Shown here in pieces: positions 1 through 8,112 of a DNA stretch of 47,600 bases (the first letter of the stretch is position 1; each line of letters begins with the position of its first letter). The translations under genes were made by a program, and so were the position numbers. The stretch is from an uncultured Oscillospiraceae bacterium (GTDB lineage Bacteria; Bacillota; Clostridia; Oscillospirales; Oscillospiraceae), in assembly GCA_900756575.1 (NCBI GenBank), contig CAAEKQ010000074.1, positions 1 to 47,600 of the forward strand, given 5' to 3'. The notes under the pieces are model-generated. The model ran no database searches, was not told the DNA's origin, and saw only the letters and a list, made by a program, of their open reading frames with translations.

Positions 1-38
1 AAAACCGCAGGAATACTTTGTGTATTTCAAGGTTTTAC
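1..38. repeat. Terminal copy of palindromic repeat
   Basis: These 38 bases are identical to the last 38 bases of the window. The complete copy at the other end is a 40-base imperfect palindrome with outer arms GTAAAACC and GGTTTTAC and inner arms GAATAC and GTATTT. This looks like a dispersed intergenic repeat of the REP/BIME kind. Bases 39-150 beyond it hold no gene that I can support, only a second GTTTTACAAAC motif near 103-114. Confidence 0.7.
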
Positions 39-150
39 AAACGAATTTCTGGCGGAAAAGATCCGTCAGAATCCGCAGACGCATTTGTGCGGTGTTGCCT
101 TTGTTTTACAAACTCCGATTCTTCGGATGTCCGGTACTTCCTGCGCCGGA

Positions 151-549
151 TTATGCTTCGATCAGTGCGACGGCCTCTTGAATCAGCTGGCCCATGGAGA
201 GCGGTTTAACCCCAGCCACCAGATTATCGCAGTGGTTCACGGGGATCAGAATTCGCTTTGCCCTACTCTGGCTCACCGCCAAGGCCATGGCGGGGGTGAT
301 CTCCCCGTACAGCGCGTCGGCGATCACAATTCCAATGGGCCCCAGGATATAGTCGGCGTTTCGTGCGCCCACTACCACGGCGTTTTCTCCGGTGGCAGAG
401 ATGTCCGCTCCGGCCTTTCGCATATTCCCGGTGGCAATGGAATTGGTGCCCACCGCGCGAATTCTTGCCTGCGGAAAACACCTTCGAACCTCGTCTACAA
501 TGCCCCGGCCCATACCGCCGCCCTGGCCGTCGATCACTAAAATCTCCAT
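151..549 (-). CDS. DUF3842 family protein
   Basis: A 132-residue protein that fits the DUF3842 family, whose function is unknown. It opens with a Rossmann-like glycine-rich stretch (VIDGQGGGMGRGIV, residues 5-18), followed by conserved-looking blocks GTNSIAT, ATGENA and GPIGIVIADAL. These suggest a nucleotide-binding fold, but no reaction is known to me. The ATG at 549 is preceded by GGGAGG about 7 bases upstream. It stands alone: the next gene on this strand (a GNAT) begins 356 bases upstream beyond a hairpin. Family call is from recognised sequence pattern; function is unassigned. Confidence 0.8.
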   Translation of the reverse strand: MEILVIDGQGGGMGRGIVDEVRRCFPQARIRAVGTNSIATGNMRKAGADISATGENAVVVGARNADYILGPIGIVIADALYGEITPAMALAVSQSRAKRILIPVNHCDNLVAGVKPLSMGQLIQEAVALIEA

Positions 550-864
550 GCATATTCCTCCCTATTGTACTCAAAAAGCGCCCGGATTGCAACCATCTGT
601 TTGTCAGCCCGTCGCGTCCAGCAGGCCGGAGATGCCCCGCTTGGTCATTGCATTTTCTCCCGCTTCTGTCGGTTATTTTCATTGTACTATAACCAAAGGC
701 AAAAGGATAGTCACCCTTCTTCTAATTTCATAAATTGTTCAAATTCTGTTTATACCCTATACAAAGTCCGCCGGTAAGATAAGAATCACAAGATAACAAC
801 AGCCACTTACCCCGTGGCTTTCCTATATTTCTTCTTTACTCCTTTCATTTCCCCCCTAAAACCT
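550..864. other. Intergenic region without a supported gene
   Basis: About 315 bases between DUF3842 and a terminator hairpin. It holds the ribosome site of the minus-strand DUF3842 gene and a TACAAT-like -10 box on the minus strand (681-686) with no convincing -35. There is also a small AGCCAC/GTGGCT stem (801-819). Short open frames here have no recognisable content. Confidence 0.5.
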
Positions 865-899
865 GCATCCCCCGGATCTTGCCTTGATCCGGGGGATGC
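865..899 (-). terminator. Hairpin terminator after GNAT/rpiB/gpsA gene group
   Basis: Perfect 14-bp inverted repeat GCATCCCCCGGATC / GATCCGGGGGATGC with a 7-base loop, just downstream of the minus-strand GNAT stop at 905. The run after it on the minus strand is GGTTTTAGG, and on the plus strand GCTTTTTATA. It can therefore act in either direction; given gene placement it most likely ends the minus-strand gene group that starts at der. Confidence 0.65.
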
Positions 900-904
900 G
901 CTTT

Positions 905-1345
905 TTATATATCCTTTATCATTTGCCCGTAAGCCAGGGTCGTAAAGCCCAATCTGCGGTACAGTGCCGCACCTCTCAAATTATCCGGCTCATATTCCAG
1001 CCGGTAGCGCTTCACCGTGCCGTCATTCTGCGCCTCCAGAAACTGAAAAAATGCCGTGCCCAGTCCGTGGCCCTGGAATTCCGGGCGGATGTACAGCTCC
1101 TCAATCCAGGTGACCATACCGCCTGCTTCCTGAGAAAAGCTCCTCGCCAAAAGGGCATATCCGGCAGTTTTACCGTCCTGCTCGATGATATAAGCCGAAG
1201 CATAGGGCGTATGCTCCATCAGCGCATCAAAGGTTCGCTGAAAGTAATCCTCCGGCACCGGATGCAACACTGCGTCACCGCTGTAGAATTCCTTGCACAG
1301 GGTGATATACTGTGACCGATCAGCAGACGTAATGGAACGGATCAT
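905..1345 (-). CDS. GNAT family N-acetyltransferase
   Basis: A 146-residue single-domain GNAT enzyme, expected to move an acetyl group from acetyl-CoA to an amine of unknown identity. The C-terminal half carries the acetyl-CoA loop (motif A) in EFQGHGLGTAFFQFLEAQ and the late-motif ALYRRLGF typical of the fold. GGAGGG lies 10 bases before the ATG and overlaps the end of rpiB, from which it is separated by 6 bases. It is therefore probably the last gene of the gpsA-PHP-rpiB run. Substrate cannot be inferred. Confidence 0.8.
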   Translation of the reverse strand: MIRSITSADRSQYITLCKEFYSGDAVLHPVPEDYFQRTFDALMEHTPYASAYIIEQDGKTAGYALLARSFSQEAGGMVTWIEELYIRPEFQGHGLGTAFFQFLEAQNDGTVKRYRLEYEPDNLRGAALYRRLGFTTLAYGQMIKDI

Positions 1346-1351
1346 CGCGCT

Positions 1352-1786
1352 TCAGCCCTCCAGTGCCGAGATCTTATCCACTCGGCGCTGATGCCGTCCG
1401 CCCTCGAACTCAGTGGTCAGCCAGGTGTCCACAATGTCCATGGCCAGGTTCTGACCGATGATCCCGGCGCCCATAGCCAGCATATTGGTGTTATTGTGGC
1501 GGCGGGTCATCTCTGCGGACAGAGGATCGGAGCACAGGGCGCAGCGAATGCCCTTTACCTTATTGGCAACGATGGAAACGCCGATGCCGGTGGTGCAGAT
1601 GACAATGCCCTTCTCGCAGGTTCCGTCTGCCACGGCCTTGGCAGCGGGAGCCGCATAGTCGGGATAGTCGCAGCTATCCAGGCTGTTGGTGCCAAAGTCC
1701 TTGACCTCATAGCCCTTTTCCATCAGGTGAGCCTTTACCGCTTCCTTGAGGTGATAGCCGCCGTGGTCACATGCAATTGCAATCAT
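1352..1786 (-). CDS. rpiB: Ribose-5-phosphate isomerase B (RpiB/LacAB family)
   Basis: A 144-residue cytosolic isomerase that interconverts ribose 5-phosphate and ribulose 5-phosphate in the pentose phosphate pathway; some family members act on allose 6-phosphate. Visible signatures are the N-terminal ACDHGG, the CTTGIGVSI loop holding the catalytic Cys (most members read CGTGIG), and HNNTNML. The start at 1786 is chosen because AAGGAGAAG lies just upstream and the family begins MIAIACDHGG; a longer upstream frame lacks support. It follows the PHP phosphatase gene by 16 bases. Confidence 0.9.
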   Translation of the reverse strand: MIAIACDHGGYHLKEAVKAHLMEKGYEVKDFGTNSLDSCDYPDYAAPAAKAVADGTCEKGIVICTTGIGVSIVANKVKGIRCALCSDPLSAEMTRRHNNTNMLAMGAGIIGQNLAMDIVDTWLTTEFEGGRHQRRVDKISALEG

Positions 1787-1802
1787 GATGTTCTTCTCCT
1801 TT

Positions 1803-2600
1803 TTATATCCGCTGTTGCAGCGGTTTTCTTTTTTCATAACCGGTGAGATATCGGAATCCGCAGCGCCGGAGCAGCTCCATGCCCTGCTCCAGCCCCGCTG
1901 CAATGTTGTTCGGCTCATGGGCGTCGGTGCCGATGGTAATCAGCTCGCCGCCCAACTCCCGATATCGCTTTACGATGTACTCCGGCGGCAGGGGCTCGCG
2001 GCCGGGATTCTGATACCCGGAGGTATTGAGCTCCAGCGCCTTTCCCCGCTCCACCAGCGTTTTGAGGATCTCCTGCACCAGGTCGTCGCAGCAGCGGAAA
2101 TCCACCGGAATGCCGCCCCGATCCCGCATATACCGGAGGGGATAGGTCATATGGGCCAGGGAATCGAAATAATCCGTCCGGCTCAGCGCCAAAAGCGCCT
2201 CAAGATACTCCTCAATGAGCTTCCGGCACTGGGCCACGGAGGTGTATTCCATCCAGTAATAGTCGATGCCCTGGGGGCTGTCGTGCATGGAGCCCAGGAC
2301 GAAGTCAATGTCCGGCTCCGCTAAAATGTTCTCTGCCGCCTTGGGTCTTAAAATCGCCTGCCCAAGCTCCACGCCCTTGCGGATGGTCAGCTCGGGATAG
2401 GCCGCCCTTGCCGCCAGCAGCTCCCGGTTCTCCGCCGCCCAGTCGAAATCATCGTTGGGCTTGCCCTTTTCGTCCACAAGGTCGCAGTGATCGGTGAGGC
2501 ACAGCTCATAGATCCCGGCCTGTTTTGCGGCCCTGCACATCTCCGTCAGGGGATATTCCGCGTCAAAGGAGCACCGGCTGTGCAGATGGTAATTCCACAT
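1803..2600 (-). CDS. PHP-domain phosphatase, histidinol-phosphatase (HisJ/HisK) type
   Basis: A 265-residue PHP-fold phosphoesterase. Metal-binding motifs of the fold are present in order: HLHSRCSFDA near the N-terminus, LTDHCD, GVELGQ, GSMHD and GTDAHEP near the C-terminus. Length and motif order match histidinol-phosphatases, which remove phosphate from L-histidinol phosphate in histidine biosynthesis. No other his gene is nearby, so another sugar-phosphate substrate is possible. The ATG follows the gpsA stop after a single base, implying translational coupling. Confidence 0.8.
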   Translation of the reverse strand: MWNYHLHSRCSFDAEYPLTEMCRAAKQAGIYELCLTDHCDLVDEKGKPNDDFDWAAENRELLAARAAYPELTIRKGVELGQAILRPKAAENILAEPDIDFVLGSMHDSPQGIDYYWMEYTSVAQCRKLIEEYLEALLALSRTDYFDSLAHMTYPLRYMRDRGGIPVDFRCCDDLVQEILKTLVERGKALELNTSGYQNPGREPLPPEYIVKRYRELGGELITIGTDAHEPNNIAAGLEQGMELLRRCGFRYLTGYEKRKPLQQRI

Positions 2601-2601
2601 A

Positions 2602-3603
2602 TCAGCCTTCCAGCCAGATCTCGTCGATCTCGTGGCGCTTCTGACGGCGCATCAGGCCGCCGATGGCCTCCTGGACGTTGCCGTTTCCGTAGAGCACCTG
2701 ATAGGCCGCATCGGCAATGGGCATCTCAATGCCGTATTTCTCCGCCAGCTGATGCGCCGATGCGGTGGCATAATAGCCCTCCACCACGGCGCCAACCTTG
2801 TCCATGGCATCCTTGGCAGTCATGCCCTCGCCGATATAAATGCCGCAGCGATGGTTTCTCGAATGCATGGAGCAGCAGGTGACGATCAAATCGCCCACAC
2901 CGGACAGTCCGGCAAAGGTCTCCTTCTTTGCCCCCAGCGCCACACCCAGCCGGGCGGATTCGGTGAGACCGCGGGTCATCATCAGGGCCTTGGTGTTGTC
3001 GCCGCAGCCTGCGCCCTCCAGCACACCTGCAATCAGCGCATAGATGTTTTTCAGCGCCGCGCCCAGTTCTACGCCTACCATGTCACCGCTGGCATAGACC
3101 CGGAATACGTCGGACATAAAGGCGTCCTGAAGCATATCCACAATGGCATGATCCTCACAGGCCACCACGCAGCCCGTGGGAATGCCCCGACCAACCTCCT
3201 CGGCATGGGTGGGGCCGGACAGCACCGCAATCTTTGCGCCGGTCTCCTCCCTGAGAATCTGGCTCATCCGGTTGGAGGTGTCCCGCTCAATGCCCTTGGT
3301 CACGGATACAAGGATGGAGTCCTTCGTCAGATACGGCGCCATAGACTTTGCCGTAGACCGCACCGCAAAGGAGGGAACGGCGGACACTACAAAGTCCGCA
3401 TCCTTCACGGCGGAAATATCGGTGGTCAGCTGAATGTCCTCGGGTACCGTCACGCCCTTCAGCAGTGCGTTTTCGTGGTTCTCCCGGATATAATCCACCT
3501 CGGACCGGGAATAGGACCAAACCGTTACCTGATGTCCGTTTTTATGGAGCAGGATCGCCAGGGCCGTGCCCCAGCCGCCGCTGCCCACTACTGTGATCTT
3601 CAT
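2602..3603 (-). CDS. gpsA: Glycerol-3-phosphate dehydrogenase [NAD(P)+]
   Basis: A 333-residue cytosolic enzyme that reduces dihydroxyacetone phosphate to sn-glycerol 3-phosphate for phospholipid synthesis. The N-terminal NAD(P)-binding loop reads VVGSGGWGTALA. SGPTHAEEV and the catalytic-Lys region GVELGAALKNIYA are typical. A good AGGAGG site precedes the ATG at 3603. It lies 16 bases after plsY, whose product uses glycerol 3-phosphate as acyl acceptor, so der-plsY-gpsA is a functional phospholipid-linked run common in Firmicutes. Confidence 0.95.
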   Translation of the reverse strand: MKITVVGSGGWGTALAILLHKNGHQVTVWSYSRSEVDYIRENHENALLKGVTVPEDIQLTTDISAVKDADFVVSAVPSFAVRSTAKSMAPYLTKDSILVSVTKGIERDTSNRMSQILREETGAKIAVLSGPTHAEEVGRGIPTGCVVACEDHAIVDMLQDAFMSDVFRVYASGDMVGVELGAALKNIYALIAGVLEGAGCGDNTKALMMTRGLTESARLGVALGAKKETFAGLSGVGDLIVTCCSMHSRNHRCGIYIGEGMTAKDAMDKVGAVVEGYYATASAHQLAEKYGIEMPIADAAYQVLYGNGNVQEAIGGLMRRQKRHEIDEIWLEG

Positions 3604-3619
3604 GAAAAGGAACCTCCTG

Positions 3620-4273
3620 TTACTTTGCTTTTTTATGGAGAGAGAATTTGTTTTCGTTGCCCTGGATCAGCCGCTGGATATTGCTCCGATGCTGGAATAC
3701 GATCAGCCCGCCCACCAGCAGCGCAAACACCAGGCACACCGGGTCATGATACAGCACCCACGCCATCACAGGGAACAGAATTCCCGTGGAAATGGAGCCC
3801 ACCGACACATACTTGGTGATGGCGGTCAGCAGCACAAAGGAGCCCCAGACCACCACGGCCACCTTCCAGGAAATCATAATGGCAATGATGCCGCCGGACA
3901 TAATACCCTTGCCGCCCCGGAACCCGAACATACAGGGGAACATATGCCCCAGCTCGCAGAACAGGCCGGCAATATACTTGGCCCGCAGGGAGGAAATCGC
4001 CGTGATCCCCGCCCGGGTCAGAAGATGCGCGCCCAGTACGCCCAAAAGTACACCGAACACCGCCTTCAACACATCCGCCAGGATCACCAGCAGGGTCAGC
4101 TTGCCGCCGAATACCCGGTTAAAGTTGGTCAGGCCCGCATTGCCGCTGCCATGGGTGCGGATATCGTCCCGGAGAATATATTTACTCACCAGAATCGCGC
4201 CGTTGGAGCAGCCCAGGATGTAGGGTACCGCCGTCAGCAGCAGCACCCCGAGGATGACATACAGTGCATTCAC
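3620..4273 (-). CDS. plsY: Glycerol-3-phosphate acyltransferase PlsY
   Basis: A 217-residue polytopic inner-membrane enzyme that transfers an acyl group from acyl-phosphate to glycerol 3-phosphate, the first step of phosphatidic acid synthesis. The cytoplasmic catalytic loops are visible: GSGNAGLTNFNR and FRGGKG. About five hydrophobic segments are evident. The start is a GTG at 4273 that overlaps the der stop codon (GTGA, 4 bases), so translation is coupled to der. Next downstream is gpsA. Confidence 0.93.
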   Translation of the reverse strand: MNALYVILGVLLLTAVPYILGCSNGAILVSKYILRDDIRTHGSGNAGLTNFNRVFGGKLTLLVILADVLKAVFGVLLGVLGAHLLTRAGITAISSLRAKYIAGLFCELGHMFPCMFGFRGGKGIMSGGIIAIMISWKVAVVVWGSFVLLTAITKYVSVGSISTGILFPVMAWVLYHDPVCLVFALLVGGLIVFQHRSNIQRLIQGNENKFSLHKKAK

Positions 4274-5604
4274 ACCTTGTCACCATCCTCTCCCTTCTGG
4301 CGGATAATGAGCTTGATGGGGGTACCCTCAAAGCCGAATACCGCCCGAAGCTGGTTCTCCAGATATCGCTGATAGGAGAAGTGGAACAGCTTGGCACTGT
4401 TGCAGAACAGTACGAATGTGGGGGGCTTGACCCCGGACTGGGTGATATAATAGACCTTCAGGCGTCTGCCCTTATCCGTGGGGGGCTGCACCCGGGTGGT
4501 GGCGTCGGCCAGGATGCTGTTGAGGGTGCCGGTGGAGATGCGCATGGCGTTCTGGTTTGCCACGGCGTTGATGGTCTCATAAATCCGGTCAACCCGTAGT
4601 CCGGTGAGGGCGGAGATGAACAGCACGGGCGCATAGGTCATATACGCCAGGCCCTCCCGCACGGACTTGGTGAACTTGTCCATGGTATGGGTGTCCTTGC
4701 TGACGGCATCCCACTTGTTCACCACGATCATGGCAGCCTTACCAGCCTCGTGAACCAGACCGGCAATCTTGGTATCCTGCTCGGTCACGCCCTCGTTGGC
4801 ATCAATGAGGATCAGGCAGACATCCGCACGGGAAATTGCGTCGATGCTGCGCATATTGGAGAACTTCTCCACGCTGTCGTCCACCTTGGACTTTTTGCGC
4901 ATCCCCGCCGTGTCGATGAACACATACTTGCCGTATTCATTTTCATAATAGCTGTCGATGGCATCCCGGGTGGTGCCGGCCACGTTGGAAACGATGACCC
5001 GCTCCTCCCCCAGAATATAGTTCAGCAGGCTGGACTTACCTACATTGGGCTTACCGACGATCGCGACCTTGATCACGTCTTCCTGCTCCTCCTCCTCGGT
5101 CTCCGGGGGGAAGTTCTCCACGCACAGGTCGAGAAGATCGCCGGTGCCGTGGCCGTGGAAGGCGCTGACGGGAATGGGATCGCCAAGGCCCAGGGAGTAG
5201 AACTCATAGATATCCGGATTCACCGGGCCGGTATTATCGCACTTATTGACTGCCAGCACCACGGGCTTCTTGCTCCGGAGCAGCATATTCGCAATTTCGT
5301 GATCCGCTGCGGTGGGTCCGGTTTTGATGTCACAGACCATTACGATCACATCTGCGGTATCAATGGCGATCTCCGCCTGGCGCCGCATAAACTTCAGCAT
5401 ATGGCTGTCGGTCTTCGGCTCGATGCCGCCGGTATCCACCAGCTCAAAGTCCCGTCCGTTCCAGTCGCACTCTCCATAGAGCCGATCCCGGGTGACACCG
5501 GGGGTATCCTCTACAATGGCGGTCCGACGACCGGTCAGCTTATTAAACAGCATGGACTTGCCCACATTGGGCCGGCCCACGATAGCAACCAATGGCTTTG
5601 CCAA
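4270..5604 (-). CDS. der: Ribosome biogenesis GTPase Der (EngA)
   Basis: A 444-residue tandem GTPase needed for 50S ribosomal subunit assembly. Two G domains are visible, each with a P-loop (GRPNVGKS near residue 10, GKPNVGKSS near 185), DTGG/DTAG switch motifs and NKCD/NKWD specificity motifs, followed by a KH-like C-terminal domain. I choose the TTG at 5604, giving MAKPLVAIVGRPNVGKS, because AGGAGG lies 8 bases upstream and Der proteins begin this way. A GTG three codons earlier overlaps the ribosome site. It heads the der-plsY-gpsA run. Confidence 0.93.
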   Translation of the reverse strand: MAKPLVAIVGRPNVGKSMLFNKLTGRRTAIVEDTPGVTRDRLYGECDWNGRDFELVDTGGIEPKTDSHMLKFMRRQAEIAIDTADVIVMVCDIKTGPTAADHEIANMLLRSKKPVVLAVNKCDNTGPVNPDIYEFYSLGLGDPIPVSAFHGHGTGDLLDLCVENFPPETEEEEQEDVIKVAIVGKPNVGKSSLLNYILGEERVIVSNVAGTTRDAIDSYYENEYGKYVFIDTAGMRKKSKVDDSVEKFSNMRSIDAISRADVCLILIDANEGVTEQDTKIAGLVHEAGKAAMIVVNKWDAVSKDTHTMDKFTKSVREGLAYMTYAPVLFISALTGLRVDRIYETINAVANQNAMRISTGTLNSILADATTRVQPPTDKGRRLKVYYITQSGVKPPTFVLFCNSAKLFHFSYQRYLENQLRAVFGFEGTPIKLIIRQKGEDGDKV

Positions 5605-5655
5605 ATGCGCCACCTCCTGTTAATTATCTAGTTTCTCTGCCAGATCAGGCAGTTC

Positions 5656-5684
5656 ATTATATTATCTCATTTTTTGAGGAATAA
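5656..5684 (-). promoter_or_regulatory. Putative promoter of der
   Basis: On the minus strand a perfect TATAAT -10 box lies at 5656-5661, with only a weak -35 (TTATTC, 5679-5684) at 17 bases. A small CTGCC/GGCAG stem follows in the leader before the AGGAGG site of der. Moderate support only, because of the poor -35. Confidence 0.5.
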
Positions 5685-5810
5685 ATCAATCTGATTTTCA
5701 GAGTTTCGGTATGCTGAGCCTTTGTTTCAGGGTAAAATGTCCCAAAATCTCATGCGCACAGCGAATAATAGCCCCGGGTAATCCTGCGTATTGCCCGAAA
5801 ACGCAGAAAA

Positions 5811-5834
5811 AGAGCGGGGTGCGCACCCCGCTCT
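5811..5834 (-). terminator. Terminator after rpmF
   Basis: A perfect 24-base palindrome with arms AGAGCGGGGTGC and GCACCCCGCTCT, which would fold with a small loop, lies just after the rpmF stop. On the minus strand it is followed by TTTTTCTG, a typical intrinsic terminator ending the yceD-rpmF operon. Confidence 0.85.
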
Positions 5835-5843
5835 ACTTTCAGA

Positions 5844-6029
5844 TCAATCAGCCTTAACAGCGATGACCTCGCGTCCCTTATAGAATCCGCAAGCCTTGCA
5901 AGCTCTGTGAGGAAGCACGGGTTCTCCGCACTTAGGGCACTTGGCAAGACCAGGCACCTCCAGCTTCCAGACGTTGCTGCGGCGCTTGTCGCGTCTAGCC
6001 TTGGATACTTTACACTTTGGTACGGCCAT
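5844..6029 (-). CDS. rpmF: 50S ribosomal protein L32
   Basis: A 61-residue small ribosomal protein. It begins MAVPKCKVSKARRDKRRS, as L32 does, and keeps the zinc ribbon with two CxxC pairs (CPKC and CKAC), so it is the zinc-binding C+ form. AGGAGG precedes the ATG. It lies 45 bases after the yceD gene; the yceD-rpmF pair is conserved across bacteria. Confidence 0.97.
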   Translation of the reverse strand: MAVPKCKVSKARRDKRRSNVWKLEVPGLAKCPKCGEPVLPHRACKACGFYKGREVIAVKAD

Positions 6030-6074
6030 TTGGTGACACCTCCTTGGTCGAAAAATTGCCCGAAGGCAATGGGT

Positions 6075-6581
6075 TTACTCCTTATCCTTCAACAGCTGCC
6101 CTAACACAGCCAAACGGGGATCGAGTTCTTTTTTGCAGCCGCAGGGACCTTCGTTGAGGTTCTTGCCGCACCGGGCACACAGGCCTTTGCAATCGGGGCT
6201 GCACAGCATTTTGGAATCCAGATTCAACACAAAAGCGGTGTTCATGATGTCATCAAAATCAGCGCTTTCGCCCTGAAGCAGAAATGTCCAGTCGTCTTCG
6301 TTCTCCTCGTGGCACAGCTCCGTTACCAGCACCGCCGATACCTTCTGAGTGTAGTCCCGAAGGAAGGGCGTGGCACAGCGGTCACAGACACAGTGCAGTG
6401 TGGTCTTCATTTCGGCGCTTAGCAGAAGAACACCGGCCTCATTGCGAACCTGCCCTGAAACGAGCACCGGTTCCTGGGCCGGATAGGCTCCGCCGAACTC
6501 CGACTGGCTGAAGTCCATGGAGAAGCTGAAAGGAACAATTCCGCCAGGGGTATGAATGATCGAGGCGAGATTTAAGAGCAT
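6075..6581 (-). CDS. yceD: YceD family (DUF177) protein
   Basis: A 168-residue DUF177 protein. Members are encoded next to rpmF and are linked to 23S rRNA accumulation or processing, though the biochemical role is not settled. Visible are CDRC in the middle and a cysteine-rich C-terminal part with CSPDC, CARC and CGC that probably binds metal. It is the first gene of the yceD-rpmF operon and has a consensus promoter upstream. Confidence 0.9.
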   Translation of the reverse strand: MLLNLASIIHTPGGIVPFSFSMDFSQSEFGGAYPAQEPVLVSGQVRNEAGVLLLSAEMKTTLHCVCDRCATPFLRDYTQKVSAVLVTELCHEENEDDWTFLLQGESADFDDIMNTAFVLNLDSKMLCSPDCKGLCARCGKNLNEGPCGCKKELDPRLAVLGQLLKDKE

Positions 6582-6613
6582 AGATCATATTCCTTTCATA
6601 GTCTGACCAAGCT

Positions 6614-6642
6614 ATTATATAGACTTTCCTGCCGCTTGTCAA
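6614..6642 (-). promoter_or_regulatory. Consensus promoter of yceD-rpmF
   Basis: On the minus strand TTGACA (6637-6642) and TATAAT (6614-6619) are both perfect sigma-A boxes, with a 17-base spacer. Transcription would begin about 30 bases before the yceD ATG. Confidence 0.9.
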
Positions 6643-6684
6643 GGGAAAACAGCAGAAAAATAAAACAATCTCGCGCCATTGCCA

Positions 6685-6713
6685 TTGACAGGGCCGATGC
6701 CACCGAGTATCAT
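6685..6713 (+). promoter_or_regulatory. Promoter of the 6746 membrane-protein gene
   Basis: TTGACA (6685-6690) and TATCAT (6708-6713) with a 17-base spacer, about 30 bases before the start at 6746 and divergent from the yceD promoter. Confidence 0.85.
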
Positions 6714-6745
6714 AGGTGCAAGTAAGAAAAAAGGAGGCCGACCCC

Positions 6746-8089
6746 ATGGGCTACTCCAAATATGAGCTGCTATGGCTGCTGTTTCTCTATTCGTTTTTCG
6801 GCTGGGCCGCAGAAACCGCCATCGCCAGCGGAAAGCGCCGGACGTTTGCAAACCGTGGCTTTTTCTCCGGCCCCATGTGCTTTATTTATGGTATCTCCGC
6901 CGTCGTGATGACGGTATTCTTGGGCGAACTGCAAAGCCGCCCGGTGTTCCTGTTCTTAGGCTGCTGTGCCCTGGCCACCTTCATCGAATGGATAACCGGC
7001 AAGCTACTGGAACGGATGAATCACCGCCGCTGGTGGGACTATTCCTCCCTGCCCTGGAATTTCGATGGCTATGTATGCCTGCCCTATTCCATTCTGTGGG
7101 GCATTCTCGGCACGCTGGCGGTCTGCTTTGGCAACGAGTTGCTCACCGTGATCTATGCCCTGCTGCCGAGATTTCTGGGCAAGCTCACCATCTGGATTCT
7201 CAGCGGCATCAGCCTTTTGGATCTGCTGACCTCCCTGCTCACCGTCCATCATGAGCGGAAGGCGGCAAAAGCATCCCCCACTGACGCAATTTTCGACTAT
7301 GTTTACCGCGCTCCCTCTGCCAACGCCGAGAAAATCGAGCAGGTGCAGTCCGGCCTGCGTAGCTGGAGCACCCGTCTTGGCACCGGCATTCTCACCCGGG
7401 TGGAGCACCGTATGGAGCGCGCCTATGACCTGGAGGAAGCGGAAAAAGCCACGGATCATACCGGCTGCACCCTGCTGCTTCTGTTCCAGCTGTTCTTCAT
7501 CGGCTCCCTGCTGGGGGACATCACCGAAACCGTCTTCTGCCGGATCACCGCAGGGGTTTGGATGAGCCGCAGCAGTCTGGTCTGGGGCCCCTTCAGCATC
7601 GTCTGGGGTCTTGCCATCGCCCTGGCTACAGCCCTGCTCCATCGGGACGCCGACAAGCCGGATCGCCATATTTTCCTGATCGGCACCGTATTGGGCGGCG
7701 CCTACGAATATCTTTGCAGCGTCTTCACTGAGATTTTCTTCGGCAAGGTATTCTGGGACTACAGCAACATTCCCTTTAACCTGGGCGGACGCATCAACCT
7801 GTTATATTGTTTCTTCTGGGGCATTGCGGCGGTGGTATGGATCAAGGTCTGCTATCCCCGGCTGTCCCGGTGGCTGTCGAAAATTCCCCGGCTGCCCAAT
7901 CTGCTCATTACCCTTTGCCTGGTGGTATTTATGGCAGTAAATATGCTCACCTCGTCCCTGGCCCTGATCCGCTACGACCAGCGCACCAATCAGGTTCCTG
8001 CAAAGCACCAGTGGCAGCAGGTCATGGACCGTTTCTTCGACGATGACCGGATGAAAATCATCTATCCCAACGCCATCTCCACCGACTAA
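6746..8089 (+). CDS. Putative ABC-transporter-permease-like membrane protein (CmpB domain, duplicated)
   Basis: A 447-residue polytopic membrane protein with two related halves. Each opens with a motif of the kind FLYSFFGWAAET (residues 8-19) or LFFIGSLLGDITETVF (second half), followed by a GP(M/F) turn (FSGPMCFIYG; VWGPFSIVWG) and later an FWDYSNIPFN or WWDYSSLPWN motif. This matches the family called putative ABC transporter permease (CmpB), whose transport role is unproven. A hydrophilic linker separates the halves. The start is set by AAGGAGG 8 bases upstream. No ATPase partner is adjacent. Confidence 0.75.
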   Translation: MGYSKYELLWLLFLYSFFGWAAETAIASGKRRTFANRGFFSGPMCFIYGISAVVMTVFLGELQSRPVFLFLGCCALATFIEWITGKLLERMNHRRWWDYSSLPWNFDGYVCLPYSILWGILGTLAVCFGNELLTVIYALLPRFLGKLTIWILSGISLLDLLTSLLTVHHERKAAKASPTDAIFDYVYRAPSANAEKIEQVQSGLRSWSTRLGTGILTRVEHRMERAYDLEEAEKATDHTGCTLLLLFQLFFIGSLLGDITETVFCRITAGVWMSRSSLVWGPFSIVWGLAIALATALLHRDADKPDRHIFLIGTVLGGAYEYLCSVFTEIFFGKVFWDYSNIPFNLGGRINLLYCFFWGIAAVVWIKVCYPRLSRWLSKIPRLPNLLITLCLVVFMAVNMLTSSLALIRYDQRTNQVPAKHQWQQVMDRFFDDDRMKIIYPNAISTD

Positions 8090-8112
8090 TCACCCCGTTT
8101 CAGGAGGCTTTT

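Noticed and set aside
565..777. Small open frame in the 550-904 gap
   Set aside because: No ribosome site, no recognisable content, and it overlaps the upstream region of the DUF3842 gene on the other strand.
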